From Butyrivibrio sp. (lineage in GTDB: Bacteria > Bacillota > Clostridia > Lachnospirales > Lachnospiraceae), in NCBI GenBank assembly GCA_017535785.1, contig JAFXTN010000014.1, positions 1-64,000 of the forward strand: a stretch of 64,000 nt of DNA, given 5' to 3'. Shown in pieces: positions 34,058 through 42,765 of this stretch. The position numbers and the translations under genes are program-made. The notes under the pieces are model-generated. The model was not told the origin of the DNA and made no database searches. It was given only the letters and a program-made list of their open reading frames with translations. Every line of letters starts with the position of its first letter. Position 1 is the stretch's first letter.

Positions 34058-35236
34058 ATGACAAAAAGGGAGCAGTTTGGACAAAAGTTTATATATTTCA
34101 TACTGATATTGTGGTTTAGTACAGAAGTGCTATTCAACTCAACTCTGGAAAAGATCATCTTTTGGAAAAAAGATGATTTGAATGCTGTTATGGCATATGC
34201 AGTGTTAGCGCTTTTGTTGCTACAAATTATTTTTTTTCAGGTATATCAAATAAAAGAATTGGTATTGATCGCTTTGGTTACTTTACCAATGGTTTTTGCA
34301 ACTCTTAATTCCGGAAACAATAGAATGATTTCTACGTGGATATTTATTGTTGCTGCAAAATATATAGATTTTGAAATAGTAACTAAAATATCTTATTACG
34401 TAGAATTGGTAATGACACTTCTGGTTATTTATCTATTCATGAGCGGAGTCATATATGAGTATACTTTATACAGAGGGTCAGTACTAAGGCATTCGCTGGG
34501 ATTTACGCATCCTAATCAGCTTGGAATACGTATTTTTCTTTTGGTTGTATGCAGATGCTATATAAGACGAAAGAAATATAATTTTATTGATTGTGGAATA
34601 ACTATAGCAGCTGCATATTTTGTCTATAGGGTAGCTAATTCCAAAACATCTTATTACGCACTTACAATTTTGGCGGTTATCATGATTTTCCATGCCCTTA
34701 TGGGAAAACTTGGCGGAAACTTTGATAAATGGTCTAATTTGTTGATTGCTGCAGCAATAATATCTAATATATCCAGTTTACTATTTTCTTTAAAAGATAT
34801 AAGAAAGATAGGGTTGATCAATAAGTTCGATCGTATTATGTCCAGAAGGTTTTCGCAATGTTATAGAACTTTCAAGTATTATGGGATCAAATTATTTGGT
34901 CAGGACGTTCAACTTATTGTTAACAGGCCGGGAGTGGGAAAACACTACCATTTTTGGCTTGATAATGCCTATATGTCAATTTTGCTTAGGTATGGACCAA
35001 TAGTGTTCATAATGTTCACGGTGTTATATGTGTGTACGATGATCATGCTCAAAAGGATGCAACAGTATGTCCTTGTTGAGATATTGTGTCTGTATGCTAT
35101 CTATGGAATTATGGAGAATAATTTTTATTCTATGTCGCAGAATTTGTTTTTACTGCTTTTATCTTATCCTATTTATAGACATCAGATCCAAACGGAAGCA
35201 GGTGGCCTTTTGCGAAAGATAAGAATTACTTGGTGA
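34058..35236 (+). CDS. O-antigen/capsule polymerase-like membrane protein (Wzy-like)
   Basis: A 392-aa protein with about 10-11 hydrophobic helices and a long loop around residues 260-310 containing RPGVGKHYHFWLDNAYMSILLRYG. Multi-pass proteins with one large loop and little sequence conservation, placed next to GT2 and Wzx genes, are usually the Wzy polymerases that join repeat units outside the membrane. The call rests on topology and context. It overlaps the next gene's frame by 7 bp. Confidence 0.72.
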   Translation: MTKREQFGQKFIYFILILWFSTEVLFNSTLEKIIFWKKDDLNAVMAYAVLALLLLQIIFFQVYQIKELVLIALVTLPMVFATLNSGNNRMISTWIFIVAAKYIDFEIVTKISYYVELVMTLLVIYLFMSGVIYEYTLYRGSVLRHSLGFTHPNQLGIRIFLLVVCRCYIRRKKYNFIDCGITIAAAYFVYRVANSKTSYYALTILAVIMIFHALMGKLGGNFDKWSNLLIAAAIISNISSLLFSLKDIRKIGLINKFDRIMSRRFSQCYRTFKYYGIKLFGQDVQLIVNRPGVGKHYHFWLDNAYMSILLRYGPIVFIMFTVLYVCTMIMLKRMQQYVLVEILCLYAIYGIMENNFYSMSQNLFLLLLSYPIYRHQIQTEAGGLLRKIRITW

Positions 35237-35247
35237 TATGGCATATT

Positions 35248-36429
35248 ATGTTAAATCACAGAAAGAACGAAGGAATGGATATAGCTGAATTTATTAAAAC
35301 TATTGCAGATGACAAAGTAGATGCCTTTTTCGATGCTGAACATGCTGTACCCGGAAATAATGGCGCCTATATGTGCGAGGATACACCTGTGCGAAACACT
35401 GCGCATTGGTGCGTGATCTACAGTTATCTGGCGTTGAATTATTCAGAAAAGAAGTACTATGATCTTTGCAGGGTATTCGGAGATTATATAGTCGATATTC
35501 AAAATAAATCGTTAAGTGGATCAGTTGAATGTATATCAGAAGGCAGCTTTGACAAAATAAACGGCCTAATTGGGCAGGCGTGGGCGATAGAAGGCTTGCT
35601 GGCAGCATATAGGATAATAAAAAGCGAAAAATACTTAGATGCAGCAGAAAAAATCTTCAAGTCACAGATCTTTGATTCGGAATCAGGATATTGGAAACGC
35701 GTGGATATGGATGGCAATGATCTGGGATATGATTTGGTTTTTAATCATCAGATATGGTTTGCAGCCGTTGGAGCTGAACTTACAAAATATAGGAATGATC
35801 CGGAGATTATATTTCAGGTAAGCACTTTTGTGAAATGTTTAGGTGGTCATTTTAAGATATCGCCAAAGGGGAGAATCAAACATTTTGGTGATTTCAGAAA
35901 AAAGAAAACATTAAAGTATGTGATTAAAAGCATAACGGGATGTATACTTCCATACGGAATATGGAGATATAGCCCGGATAAGCTTCGACAAGGCACTTAC
36001 GAGGATTCTTATCAGCTTTTTAATCTTTATGCTTTCGCTATTCTTTATAATAACGGATTTAAAGATAATACTTTTTTTCTCGGAGAAGCTTTTAAAAAAG
36101 CACTAGAATATGGACTTGATTTTGAGAATTTAAATAGAGTCTTTAATGTTAGTAAATATGAGTATTATCGCCCTGATGGAGATGTACAGTGTAGAACTGC
36201 GAAGTTTTCATATGCATACAATTCACCTGCTTTTGAGTATGGATATGTGGTAAAGACGTTTACGAGCATAGATGGAGAAAAGGAGACTCACAGACTATTA
36301 GAAATCCAGAACAATCTTTGTTATGACGAGAGGAAGAGGATGTATAGTCGAAATACTAAAGATGCGAATACATTAACGGCCAGAATTTATGAATTGATAA
36401 GATATCTGGAGATGCAGGAAAATGACTAA
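35248..36429 (+). CDS. Alpha/alpha-toroid protein, AGE- or six-hairpin-glycosidase-like
   Basis: A 393-aa soluble protein built of repeated helical hairpins: NTAHWCVIYSYLALNYSEKKYYDL, INGLIGQAWAIEGLLAAYRI, FNHQIWFAAVGAEL, and YEDSYQLFNLYAFAIL. This pattern fits the (alpha/alpha)6 toroid of N-acylglucosamine 2-epimerases and GH88/GH105/GH127-type glycosidases. No signal peptide is present, so action would be cytosolic. Such a protein between a Wzy-like and a Wzx-like gene is unusual. It might epimerise or trim a precursor (inference). Start choice is uncertain: ATG 35248, TTG 35230, or ATG 35275. Confidence 0.68.
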   Translation: MLNHRKNEGMDIAEFIKTIADDKVDAFFDAEHAVPGNNGAYMCEDTPVRNTAHWCVIYSYLALNYSEKKYYDLCRVFGDYIVDIQNKSLSGSVECISEGSFDKINGLIGQAWAIEGLLAAYRIIKSEKYLDAAEKIFKSQIFDSESGYWKRVDMDGNDLGYDLVFNHQIWFAAVGAELTKYRNDPEIIFQVSTFVKCLGGHFKISPKGRIKHFGDFRKKKTLKYVIKSITGCILPYGIWRYSPDKLRQGTYEDSYQLFNLYAFAILYNNGFKDNTFFLGEAFKKALEYGLDFENLNRVFNVSKYEYYRPDGDVQCRTAKFSYAYNSPAFEYGYVVKTFTSIDGEKETHRLLEIQNNLCYDERKRMYSRNTKDANTLTARIYELIRYLEMQEND

Positions 36430-37825
36430 AAATAAATTAGCCAAGAATACTTTAATACTCGGTTTTAGCACTCTTATAAATAAGGGCCTTATGTTTATTA
36501 TGTTGCCCATTTTTACCAGATGGCTTTCTACCGAGGAATATGGAACATATGATTTGCTGGCAACATATGTTACCTTGTTGATCCCTATAATTACGGTGGC
36601 TTCAAGTAATGCAGTCTTCAGATTGGCTATAGATAAAGATTTTAAGGAACAGAAAAAATACATTGCAAATGGCTTATATTTTGTTTTGGCGAATCTTATA
36701 ATTTCTGTTTTGATTCTTTGGGTCATTAATTATTTTGTGCATTTTCAAGTATTCATACCATTTGTTGTTATGCTTGTTTGTGAGGTGCTTGATAATTACT
36801 TTCAGGGATATCTTCGAGCGGTTAAGAAGCTTTCGATTTTGGGAATATGTAAGACTGCGACATCACTTGCAAATGCCATAATGATTGTAGTGTTTGTAAA
36901 GTTTTTTGACATGGGATTGCCCGGACTTATATATGGGTATTCATGCGGGTTTCTACTTGATATCTTGTTGATTGTTTTTTTGACATCCTATTGGAAATAT
37001 ATATCACAAGTGGAATTTTCAATAGAGAAAATACGGGCGTTGATTTCTTATTCTTGGGCACTTGTTCCGAATGATATATGTTGGTGGATAATCGGAGTTT
37101 CTGATAGACAGATTATTTTCAGATTTATAGGAGCAGCCGCAAATGGAATATATGCGATAGCATATAAAGTACCAAATCTTTGTTCTGCTGTTTTTGGCGT
37201 TTTCAATATTTCATGGCAAGAAGAAGCAACGAGCTCTATTAGTCGCGCGGACAGATTACAACATTATAATAATGTATTGAACAAGATGGTATCGTTACTT
37301 CTCGCTTTGTGCATAGGGATCATTTCTTGTAATTTTATAATATTTGATTATATTTTTGATTCAAGGTTTTCAAGTGCAAGGCTATATTCTCCGCTATTGA
37401 TCTCATCTGTGATTTACAATGTTGTTGCACTATTTTATGGAGGAATACAGATAAGTTTGAAGCGTACTAAGGCTAATGGCTTTTCTACTATCATGGGCGC
37501 AGCAGTGAATCTTATAATACATTTATCACTTGTAAGAGTAATAGGTTTATATGCAGCTGCCATATCTACTGTTGTATCTAATATGGTGGTAATGTACATA
37601 AGGAAAATCATGCTTAGAAATGATTATCGATTTATCATTTTAAAGAGACAATATGTATACGGATTGATTTTTATATATTTTTCAGTGGTTGGTATGATGA
37701 GATTGCCATTATGGATCAATTTGATGAATCTGGTTTTAGCCGGTGTGGTTTTTGCTTTTATAGTTATAGGCACCATAAAGAGAAAGCCGTTCTTCTGTGA
37801 TACTGAGTCGTTGAAAACTGATTGA
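36422..37825 (+). CDS. Polysaccharide repeat-unit flippase (Wzx-like, MATE/MOP superfamily)
   Basis: A 467-aa protein with about 12-14 membrane helices. The N-terminus KNTLILGFSTLINKGLMFIMLPIFTRWLSTEEYGTYDLL is the hallmark of the polysaccharide_synt family of Wzx flippases. It should move the undecaprenyl-linked repeat unit across the membrane to the Wzy polymerase. GCAGGAAA precedes the ATG, and it overlaps the toroid gene by 8 bp. It is the last gene of the AT-rich cluster; a promoter for the next gene begins right at its 3' end. Confidence 0.9.
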   Translation: MTKNKLAKNTLILGFSTLINKGLMFIMLPIFTRWLSTEEYGTYDLLATYVTLLIPIITVASSNAVFRLAIDKDFKEQKKYIANGLYFVLANLIISVLILWVINYFVHFQVFIPFVVMLVCEVLDNYFQGYLRAVKKLSILGICKTATSLANAIMIVVFVKFFDMGLPGLIYGYSCGFLLDILLIVFLTSYWKYISQVEFSIEKIRALISYSWALVPNDICWWIIGVSDRQIIFRFIGAAANGIYAIAYKVPNLCSAVFGVFNISWQEEATSSISRADRLQHYNNVLNKMVSLLLALCIGIISCNFIIFDYIFDSRFSSARLYSPLLISSVIYNVVALFYGGIQISLKRTKANGFSTIMGAAVNLIIHLSLVRVIGLYAAAISTVVSNMVVMYIRKIMLRNDYRFIILKRQYVYGLIFIYFSVVGMMRLPLWINLMNLVLAGVVFAFIVIGTIKRKPFFCDTESLKTD

Positions 37826-37839
37826 CAAAATGATATAAT
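37811..37839 (+). promoter_or_regulatory. Promoter of the AAA/DUF4143 gene
   Basis: TTGAAA (37811-37816), 17-bp spacer, TATAAT (37834-37839). It overlaps the last codons of the flippase gene. Confidence 0.7.
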
Positions 37840-37874
37840 ATGACTAATTCCGAATTAGATTCGGAATTAGTCAT
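37840..37874. promoter_or_regulatory. Perfect 15-bp inverted repeat downstream of the -10
   Basis: Arms 37840-37854 and 37860-37874 are perfectly complementary around a 5-nt loop. The core words are CTAATTCCGAA and TTCGGAATTAG, and the left arm plus loop is itself nearly palindromic. It begins at the base after the -10 box, so it covers the start site. It is either an operator or a stable hairpin at the extreme 5' end of the mRNA. No T-run follows, which argues against a terminator. Confidence 0.75.
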
Positions 37875-37896
37875 AATTCATTTATGAGGATAGATT

Positions 37897-39132
37897 ATGA
37901 AATACATACACAGACATTTGGAGAAAATACTGCAGAAGGCAGAAAAAAACTATAAAGCGATCCTTGTTACGGGGGCGAGACAGACAGGAAAGTCCACGCT
38001 TATTAAGAACGTGTTTCCCGATAGGAAGATGCTGACATTTGACGATCAGTTCCTTGAGGACCAGGCCAATGACGATCCCAACACATTTCTTGCGCTCAAT
38101 GAACCTCCTATTTTCTTGGATGAGGTACAGAGAGTTCCCAATCTTTTCAGATATCTGAAGATGGAGTGCGACAAGGACGATACAAGAGGCAAGTATGTTT
38201 TGTCGGGATCTCAGCCTTTCAGGCTTATGGATCTGGTTTCGGATTCTTTGTCGGGAAGAGTTTCCATCGTTGAGCTTGCGCCTTTATCACTTAGAGAGAT
38301 AATGAAGGATTCTTTTTCCGAGCCTTTTATTCCTACAGAAGAATATGTAAAGGCAAGGAACAAGACAGCGAAGCCTGCAACGAACATTTGGGACAAGATT
38401 CACAGAGGCGGATATCCTGAACTTCAAAATCCCGATATGGATTGGCAGATGTTTTTTGCAAGCTATGTTAAGACATATTTGGAGAGAGATGTGCGAGAAC
38501 TTTCGGCAGTGCAGGATCTTGATGCATTCAGGAGATTTATGATCGCATGTGCTTCAAGAACGGGAGAGATCCTCAATTACTCCAACATTGCTGATGAAGT
38601 TGGCAAAGATGCTGACACGATCAAGAAGTGGATTTCAATCCTCGAGGCTTCCGGAATAATATACATTCTTGAGCCTTACAAAGCTTCCGCACTTAAAAGA
38701 ACCATCAAGACGCCAAAGCTTTATTTCAGAGACACCGGACTTGCTGCATATCTAACCAGATGGCTCACTCCTGAGACACTTGCTAACGGAGCCATGAGTG
38801 GTGCATTTTTTGAGACCTATGTTATCTCAGAAATTTTGAAATCATACTCAAATGCCGGTTTTGATTACAGGTATTATGTATCTTATTATAGAGGCAAGGA
38901 TAAACAGGCGGGCAAAGAGTCCGAGATTGACTTTATCATAGAGCAGAACGGAACATTGTATCCGATCGAGATCAAGAAGAATAGCAAGGTGAATGCTGAG
39001 ATGACAAGCGCATTTACGATCCTTGATAAGGTAGAAGAGAAGAAGCGAGGAATGGGCGCGGTTATATGTTCATGTCCTGCACCGGGCAAGCTAAGAGACA
39101 ATATATGGCAGCTTCCTGTCTGGTTTGTGTGA
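37897..39132 (+). CDS. AAA+ ATPase with DUF4143 domain
   Basis: A 411-aa protein. The N-terminal AAA_14 domain has Walker A GARQTGKST (26-34) and Walker B PIFLDEVQR (near 70-78), and the GSQPFRLM sensor region follows. A winged-helix-like middle (about 190-260) precedes the C-terminal DUF4143 domain with FETYVISEILKSY and ESEIDFIIEQNGTLYPIEIKK. The last motif is reminiscent of PD-(D/E)XK nucleases. These proteins are common in gut Firmicutes and Bacteroides, but their function is unproven. AGGA precedes the ATG. It sits behind its own promoter and a long inverted repeat, at the right edge of the polysaccharide cluster. Confidence 0.9.
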   Translation: MKYIHRHLEKILQKAEKNYKAILVTGARQTGKSTLIKNVFPDRKMLTFDDQFLEDQANDDPNTFLALNEPPIFLDEVQRVPNLFRYLKMECDKDDTRGKYVLSGSQPFRLMDLVSDSLSGRVSIVELAPLSLREIMKDSFSEPFIPTEEYVKARNKTAKPATNIWDKIHRGGYPELQNPDMDWQMFFASYVKTYLERDVRELSAVQDLDAFRRFMIACASRTGEILNYSNIADEVGKDADTIKKWISILEASGIIYILEPYKASALKRTIKTPKLYFRDTGLAAYLTRWLTPETLANGAMSGAFFETYVISEILKSYSNAGFDYRYYVSYYRGKDKQAGKESEIDFIIEQNGTLYPIEIKKNSKVNAEMTSAFTILDKVEEKKRGMGAVICSCPAPGKLRDNIWQLPVWFV

Positions 39133-39163
39133 TTCTTATACAGTAACGGAGAATTCTGAATAT

Positions 39164-40435
39164 ATGGCAAAAACACTTATAAAACGAATAATATTAACAC
39201 TTCTCATCGGAACGGTGCTGGGATATTTGGCGCTGGTGGCGGTGTACGCGCTTCCGACGGGAAGGATAAGAGAAAATGTAAAGAACTCGCTTGGGCAGTA
39301 CGAGGGAATGAGCAGTAATCCTGAGTGGTCGGTGGGGTATCAGTATACGCTGCTTGATGACTACACGGACGTGACGTTTATTCTTGCGAATGCGATTTTT
39401 CCGGGAGAGGGTGATGATGCGAATCCGTTTTTGAATGCGGCGATAGTTCCGCACCATGATTACGTTGGGCAGAACAATGACGCATACCTCGAGCTTACGG
39501 ACTACGACGGCGAGAGCTTCCAGTTTAATTATGTTAGATACTGGCACGGATACCTTGTGCCGCTGAAGCCTCTTTTGCTCCTTATGAGCCTTAACAATGT
39601 CCGCATTTTGAATTTTGTTTTTGAACTGATCATGATGTCACTCGTGCTTCAGCTTGCTCTTAAAAAGACAGGAAACATGCGCCTTGGAGCTGCACTTACG
39701 GCTGCGCTCATTGCGATCAACCCGGTGAGCTGCGCGATGAACTTCCAGTATGCGGCGGTCATGAACGTGACTTTGATAGCGCTACTTGCAGTGCTACTTT
39801 GCTATGACAAGATCGACATCACGAAAGACGCGCCGATCCTTTTCCTCATCATCGGAATGACTGTAGTGTACGTGGACTTTTTGACCTATCCGATCGTATC
39901 GTTTGCGCTGCCTCTTTTGACCTATATGATCCTTAAGAAAAAAGAGCTGTTGTCGGGCGCCAAAAAAGGAATACTTGCGGTCATCTCTTACCTTGTATTC
40001 TGGGGTGTCGGCTATGTCGGAATGTGGGGAATGAAGTGGATCGTCGGAACCGTCATTTCGGGCGGAAAAGAGAATGCGCTTTTGGAAGGTTTCGAGCAGG
40101 TTGTTTATCGCAGCGGAAACGGCGAAGTGCACTACGGCTTTATCGCAACGGTGCTTGAAAACTGCAGGATCTTGTTTGTAAAGCCTGTTCTCCTTGCGGC
40201 TGTCATTGCGATCGTGGCAGCAGTCGTTATCGCGATCAGGAATAAAAAGAACATCAAGATAAATACCGCGGTCGTGCTTCCGATCCTGTTCGTAGGCCTG
40301 ATCCCGTTCATGTGGTATTTCGGAGCGCGCGAGCATTCGATGGATCATGCGTACTTCACTTTCAGAAATCTTGCGGGAACTATCATGGCGGTTGTGCTTG
40401 CGGTATCGGAAACGATAATCCCGACTAAGGAATAA
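39164..40435 (+). CDS. Polytopic membrane protein, possibly GT-C-like
   Basis: A 423-aa protein from the ATG at 39164 (GGAGA 11 nt upstream). The first helix is near 5-28. A long extracytoplasmic loop follows (about 30-130) with an acidic LLDDYTDVTFILANAIF segment and a DYDGESFQFNYVRYWHGYLVPLKPLLLL region, then about 8 helices. A large first external loop with an acidic pair recalls GT-C glycosyltransferases, but I cannot assign a family. Base composition is GC-richer than the preceding cluster and like that of the following genes, so it belongs to the older background. The convergent neighbour is a GT2 gene. Confidence 0.65.
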   Translation: MAKTLIKRIILTLLIGTVLGYLALVAVYALPTGRIRENVKNSLGQYEGMSSNPEWSVGYQYTLLDDYTDVTFILANAIFPGEGDDANPFLNAAIVPHHDYVGQNNDAYLELTDYDGESFQFNYVRYWHGYLVPLKPLLLLMSLNNVRILNFVFELIMMSLVLQLALKKTGNMRLGAALTAALIAINPVSCAMNFQYAAVMNVTLIALLAVLLCYDKIDITKDAPILFLIIGMTVVYVDFLTYPIVSFALPLLTYMILKKKELLSGAKKGILAVISYLVFWGVGYVGMWGMKWIVGTVISGGKENALLEGFEQVVYRSGNGEVHYGFIATVLENCRILFVKPVLLAAVIAIVAAVVIAIRNKKNIKINTAVVLPILFVGLIPFMWYFGAREHSMDHAYFTFRNLAGTIMAVVLAVSETIIPTKE

Positions 40436-40459
40436 AAAAGCGCCCGATGACCGAGCGCT
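40432..40459 (-). terminator. Terminator of the reverse-strand GT2 gene
   Basis: Stem AGCGCCCG/CGAGCGCT (40439-40446 with 40452-40459, one G-T pair). On the reverse strand it is followed by six Ts. Confidence 0.75.
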
Positions 40460-40471
40460 CAAGATATGTAT

Positions 40472-41500
40472 TTAATTAGTTTTTTTGTCGTAGTAGCTTA
40501 TTATGAGCTTTGCTACGCCGAGCATGAATCTGCTCGGGTGCTTTAAGCAAGCGTACAACAATTTATTGGCTTTTGAAGTAATGTCTACATCTGTGGACAT
40601 TACTTTTTTTCTTATATCTTCCTGTAAAAAGATATCGCGTATCATGCCGGCGGTGTCGCGAGAATCCGACCTCAGCGCGTTCTTAAGTGCTACAAGGAGC
40701 ATAAGAACAAATTCTCTGTTGAGCTGAAGCTCGCCGCTTTCGATATTCTTGTCCTTAAAGATAGCTTTGAAGGTGCTATCGTTGAGCTTAAGGTTGTCGA
40801 TAAGCTTAGGACTGAAAGCATGAGCCATCGAACTTCCGACCAGCCTGTAGTGATAAAAATGAGCATCCTCTAAGATGAAGAGCCTTTTGCAGTCGCACAG
40901 GCAAGGGATCATGATGTTGACGTCTTCGCCCATGACGATGTCGGTGTTGCAATATTTGATGTTGGCTTGAATCAGCTCTTTTGATATGAGTTTCATGCAG
41001 CGTGAGAGCGTGACGGGGCGAACCTCGTTGCCAAGAAGGTTGTTCCGTAGCTCAACAAGAGCGTCGCCCTTGTATTCGCCCGGGGCTGCAGCCTGCGTCT
41101 CTTTTCTTCTTTCGCCCGCTTTTTCTACGATGTAATTTCCTGCAATGATCTCAGAGTTTGCAAAAGAACTGTCGGTGTGCGCATAGAGTTTTTCAAGCAT
41201 GTCCGTATCGATCCAGTCGTCGCCGTCTACAAAGCAAAGATAGGGCGCGGTTGAAATATCTACGCCTGCTATCCATGCGCTCATAAGGCCGCCGTTTTCT
41301 TTGTGAAGAACCTTGATGCGGTCGTCTTTTTTCTCGTAATCATCGCAAAGCGCGCCGCTGACGCCGTCGGTTGATCCGTCGTCTACAAGGAGAACTTCGT
41401 AGTCTTTAAAGGTCTGTGACAGCACACTTTTTAGGCATTCGTCCATATATTTGGCGGTATTATATACCGGTATGATCACACTGATCTTTGGCTCTGGCAT
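40472..41500 (-). CDS. GT2 glycosyltransferase
   Basis: A 342-aa GT-A enzyme from the ATG at 41500 (GGAAGGAA 5 nt upstream). Motifs: ISVIIPVYNTAKYMDECLKSVL, VDDGSTDGVS, ENGGLMSAWIAGVD and the metal site CFVDGDDWID near 85-94. It is monocistronic with its own terminator and has the background base composition, unlike the AT-rich cluster 3 kb away. It probably adds a sugar to a cell-envelope glycan. Donor and acceptor are unknown. Confidence 0.88.
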   Translation of the reverse strand: MPEPKISVIIPVYNTAKYMDECLKSVLSQTFKDYEVLLVDDGSTDGVSGALCDDYEKKDDRIKVLHKENGGLMSAWIAGVDISTAPYLCFVDGDDWIDTDMLEKLYAHTDSSFANSEIIAGNYIVEKAGERRKETQAAAPGEYKGDALVELRNNLLGNEVRPVTLSRCMKLISKELIQANIKYCNTDIVMGEDVNIMIPCLCDCKRLFILEDAHFYHYRLVGSSMAHAFSPKLIDNLKLNDSTFKAIFKDKNIESGELQLNREFVLMLLVALKNALRSDSRDTAGMIRDIFLQEDIRKKVMSTDVDITSKANKLLYACLKHPSRFMLGVAKLIISYYDKKTN

Positions 41501-41627
41501 TTTCGTTCCTTCCCTGTGGTGTTGTCCGGTTGATGGCAACACCGGTCTCTTTTTCTTTTCATATTCTATCAATCTTGTTCCTATATTGACAAGTTATTTG
41601 GGAGGAACGAAGGGATCGTACATGTAC

Positions 41628-42119
41628 TTAGAATTTCAATCTCATCTGATACCATGTCACATCGCCGTGGGTTGAATCGGAGATGCCTTCGTTTACAAAA
41701 CCGAACTTCTCATAGTAGTGAAGAAGCTTGTCTTTGCAGGTTAGGACAACGCCCTTGCGGTTTTCCTTTCGAGCGTTTTCTATGAAAGCTTTAAGAGTGG
41801 CTTCTGCATAGCCGTTTCTTTGATAGTCCGGATGTGTGTCCACTCCGAATATCATCTGCCAGGCACCGTTTGGATCGTGCATGCCAGCGTCATCATACAT
41901 TTCATCTTGGAGATCGGGAATATCCGTTACAAGTCCGTTTACCATACTTACAAGCTTTCCTGAAATAAATAAAAGGAAAAAGTAGTCGGGGTATTTATCA
42001 AGACGAGACTTAAATGATTCTTTTTTTGCCGCTTCGGCAGCAGGAAAGCAGATGGCTTCAAGTTCACTTATGCTGTCCAAATCGTTTATGGTTGCTTTTC
42101 TGATACTGTAATTTTCCAT
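41628..42119 (-). CDS. GNAT-family N-acetyltransferase
   Basis: A 163-aa GNAT. It starts with the family-typical IRKATINDLDSISELEAICFP. Motif A is DTHPDYQRNGYAEATLKAFI, where the usual Q/R-x-x-G-x-G/A loop reads QRNGYA. The C-terminal KDKLLHYYEKFGFVNEG element is also seen. It resembles the arylalkylamine/RimI-type subgroup. It is the last gene of the reverse-strand run that starts with cysK, 9 bp after the ABC ATPase gene. Substrate unknown. Confidence 0.88.
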   Translation of the reverse strand: MENYSIRKATINDLDSISELEAICFPAAEAAKKESFKSRLDKYPDYFFLLFISGKLVSMVNGLVTDIPDLQDEMYDDAGMHDPNGAWQMIFGVDTHPDYQRNGYAEATLKAFIENARKENRKGVVLTCKDKLLHYYEKFGFVNEGISDSTHGDVTWYQMRLKF

Positions 42120-42128
42120 GACAATTCC

Positions 42129-42764
42129 TTATATTTCCAATATTCTGTCGGCGTATTCTTTGACGATATCATCATGTGTCGCCACAACGACAGTCTTTCC
42201 GTCGTTCACACGCTCTTTTAGATAATCCATAACTATTCTTGTTGCCTCTTTATCAAGACCGCCCGAGGGCTCATCGACAAGATACAGATCGGGGTCACTT
42301 AAGAACAGTCTGGCAAGCGAAACTCTGCGAAGTTCACCACCTGACAATTCGTGTGGAAATCTGTCCGCGAGATCACCGATACCAAACAGATCCAGAAGCA
42401 AAAGAGCTTTCTCGGAATCTGATGGATCACCCGATATCAAAGATTTTAGCATGACATTTTCTAAAACAGTAAGCTCCGAAACCATCACATTGCTCTGCGG
42501 AAGATAACCTATGCGTTCTGTGTGAAGGTGAGAGAGTTCAGCGTCTTTTTGGGAAGACAGATCTATTCCGTCAAAAAAAGCTTTTCCCTCATCTGCTTTC
42601 AGATAGCCGCCAAGGAGGGCCAAAAGAGTGCTCTTTCCGCTTCCCGAGCGACCGGAAAGAACAAGGAGTTCATTGCGGTTGACCTTGAGATCATAATTTG
42701 AAAAGACCTCAAAGGTTCTGCTTCCGCGTGTATATTTTTTTGATATGTTTTCCAATCCGATCAT
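42129..42764 (-). CDS. ABC transporter ATPase (MacB/LolD-type)
   Basis: A 211-aa ATPase from the ATG at 42764 (GAGGAGG upstream). Walker A GRSGSGKSTLL, signature LSGGELRRVSLARLF, and Walker B LYLVDEPSGGLDKE followed by ATHDD are complete. This type pairs with FtsX/MacB-fold permeases and exports peptides or lipids, or performs mechanotransmission, rather than importing solutes. The partner permease gene ends 1 bp before it. Confidence 0.93.
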   Translation of the reverse strand: MIGLENISKKYTRGSRTFEVFSNYDLKVNRNELLVLSGRSGSGKSTLLALLGGYLKADEGKAFFDGIDLSSQKDAELSHLHTERIGYLPQSNVMVSELTVLENVMLKSLISGDPSDSEKALLLLDLFGIGDLADRFPHELSGGELRRVSLARLFLSDPDLYLVDEPSGGLDKEATRIVMDYLKERVNDGKTVVVATHDDIVKEYADRILEI

Positions 42765-42765
42765 T

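Noticed and set aside
39794-40462. 222-codon reverse-strand frame opposite the polytopic membrane protein
   Set aside because: Arg/His/Asp-rich translation typical of the antisense of a hydrophobic gene; no family motif and no ribosome binding site.
41517-41545. Hairpin GGTGTTG/CAACACC as a terminator
   Set aside because: It lies just upstream of the reverse-strand GT2 start codon and has a T-rich tail only on the forward strand, where no gene ends nearby. A leader hairpin is possible, but I cannot support a function.
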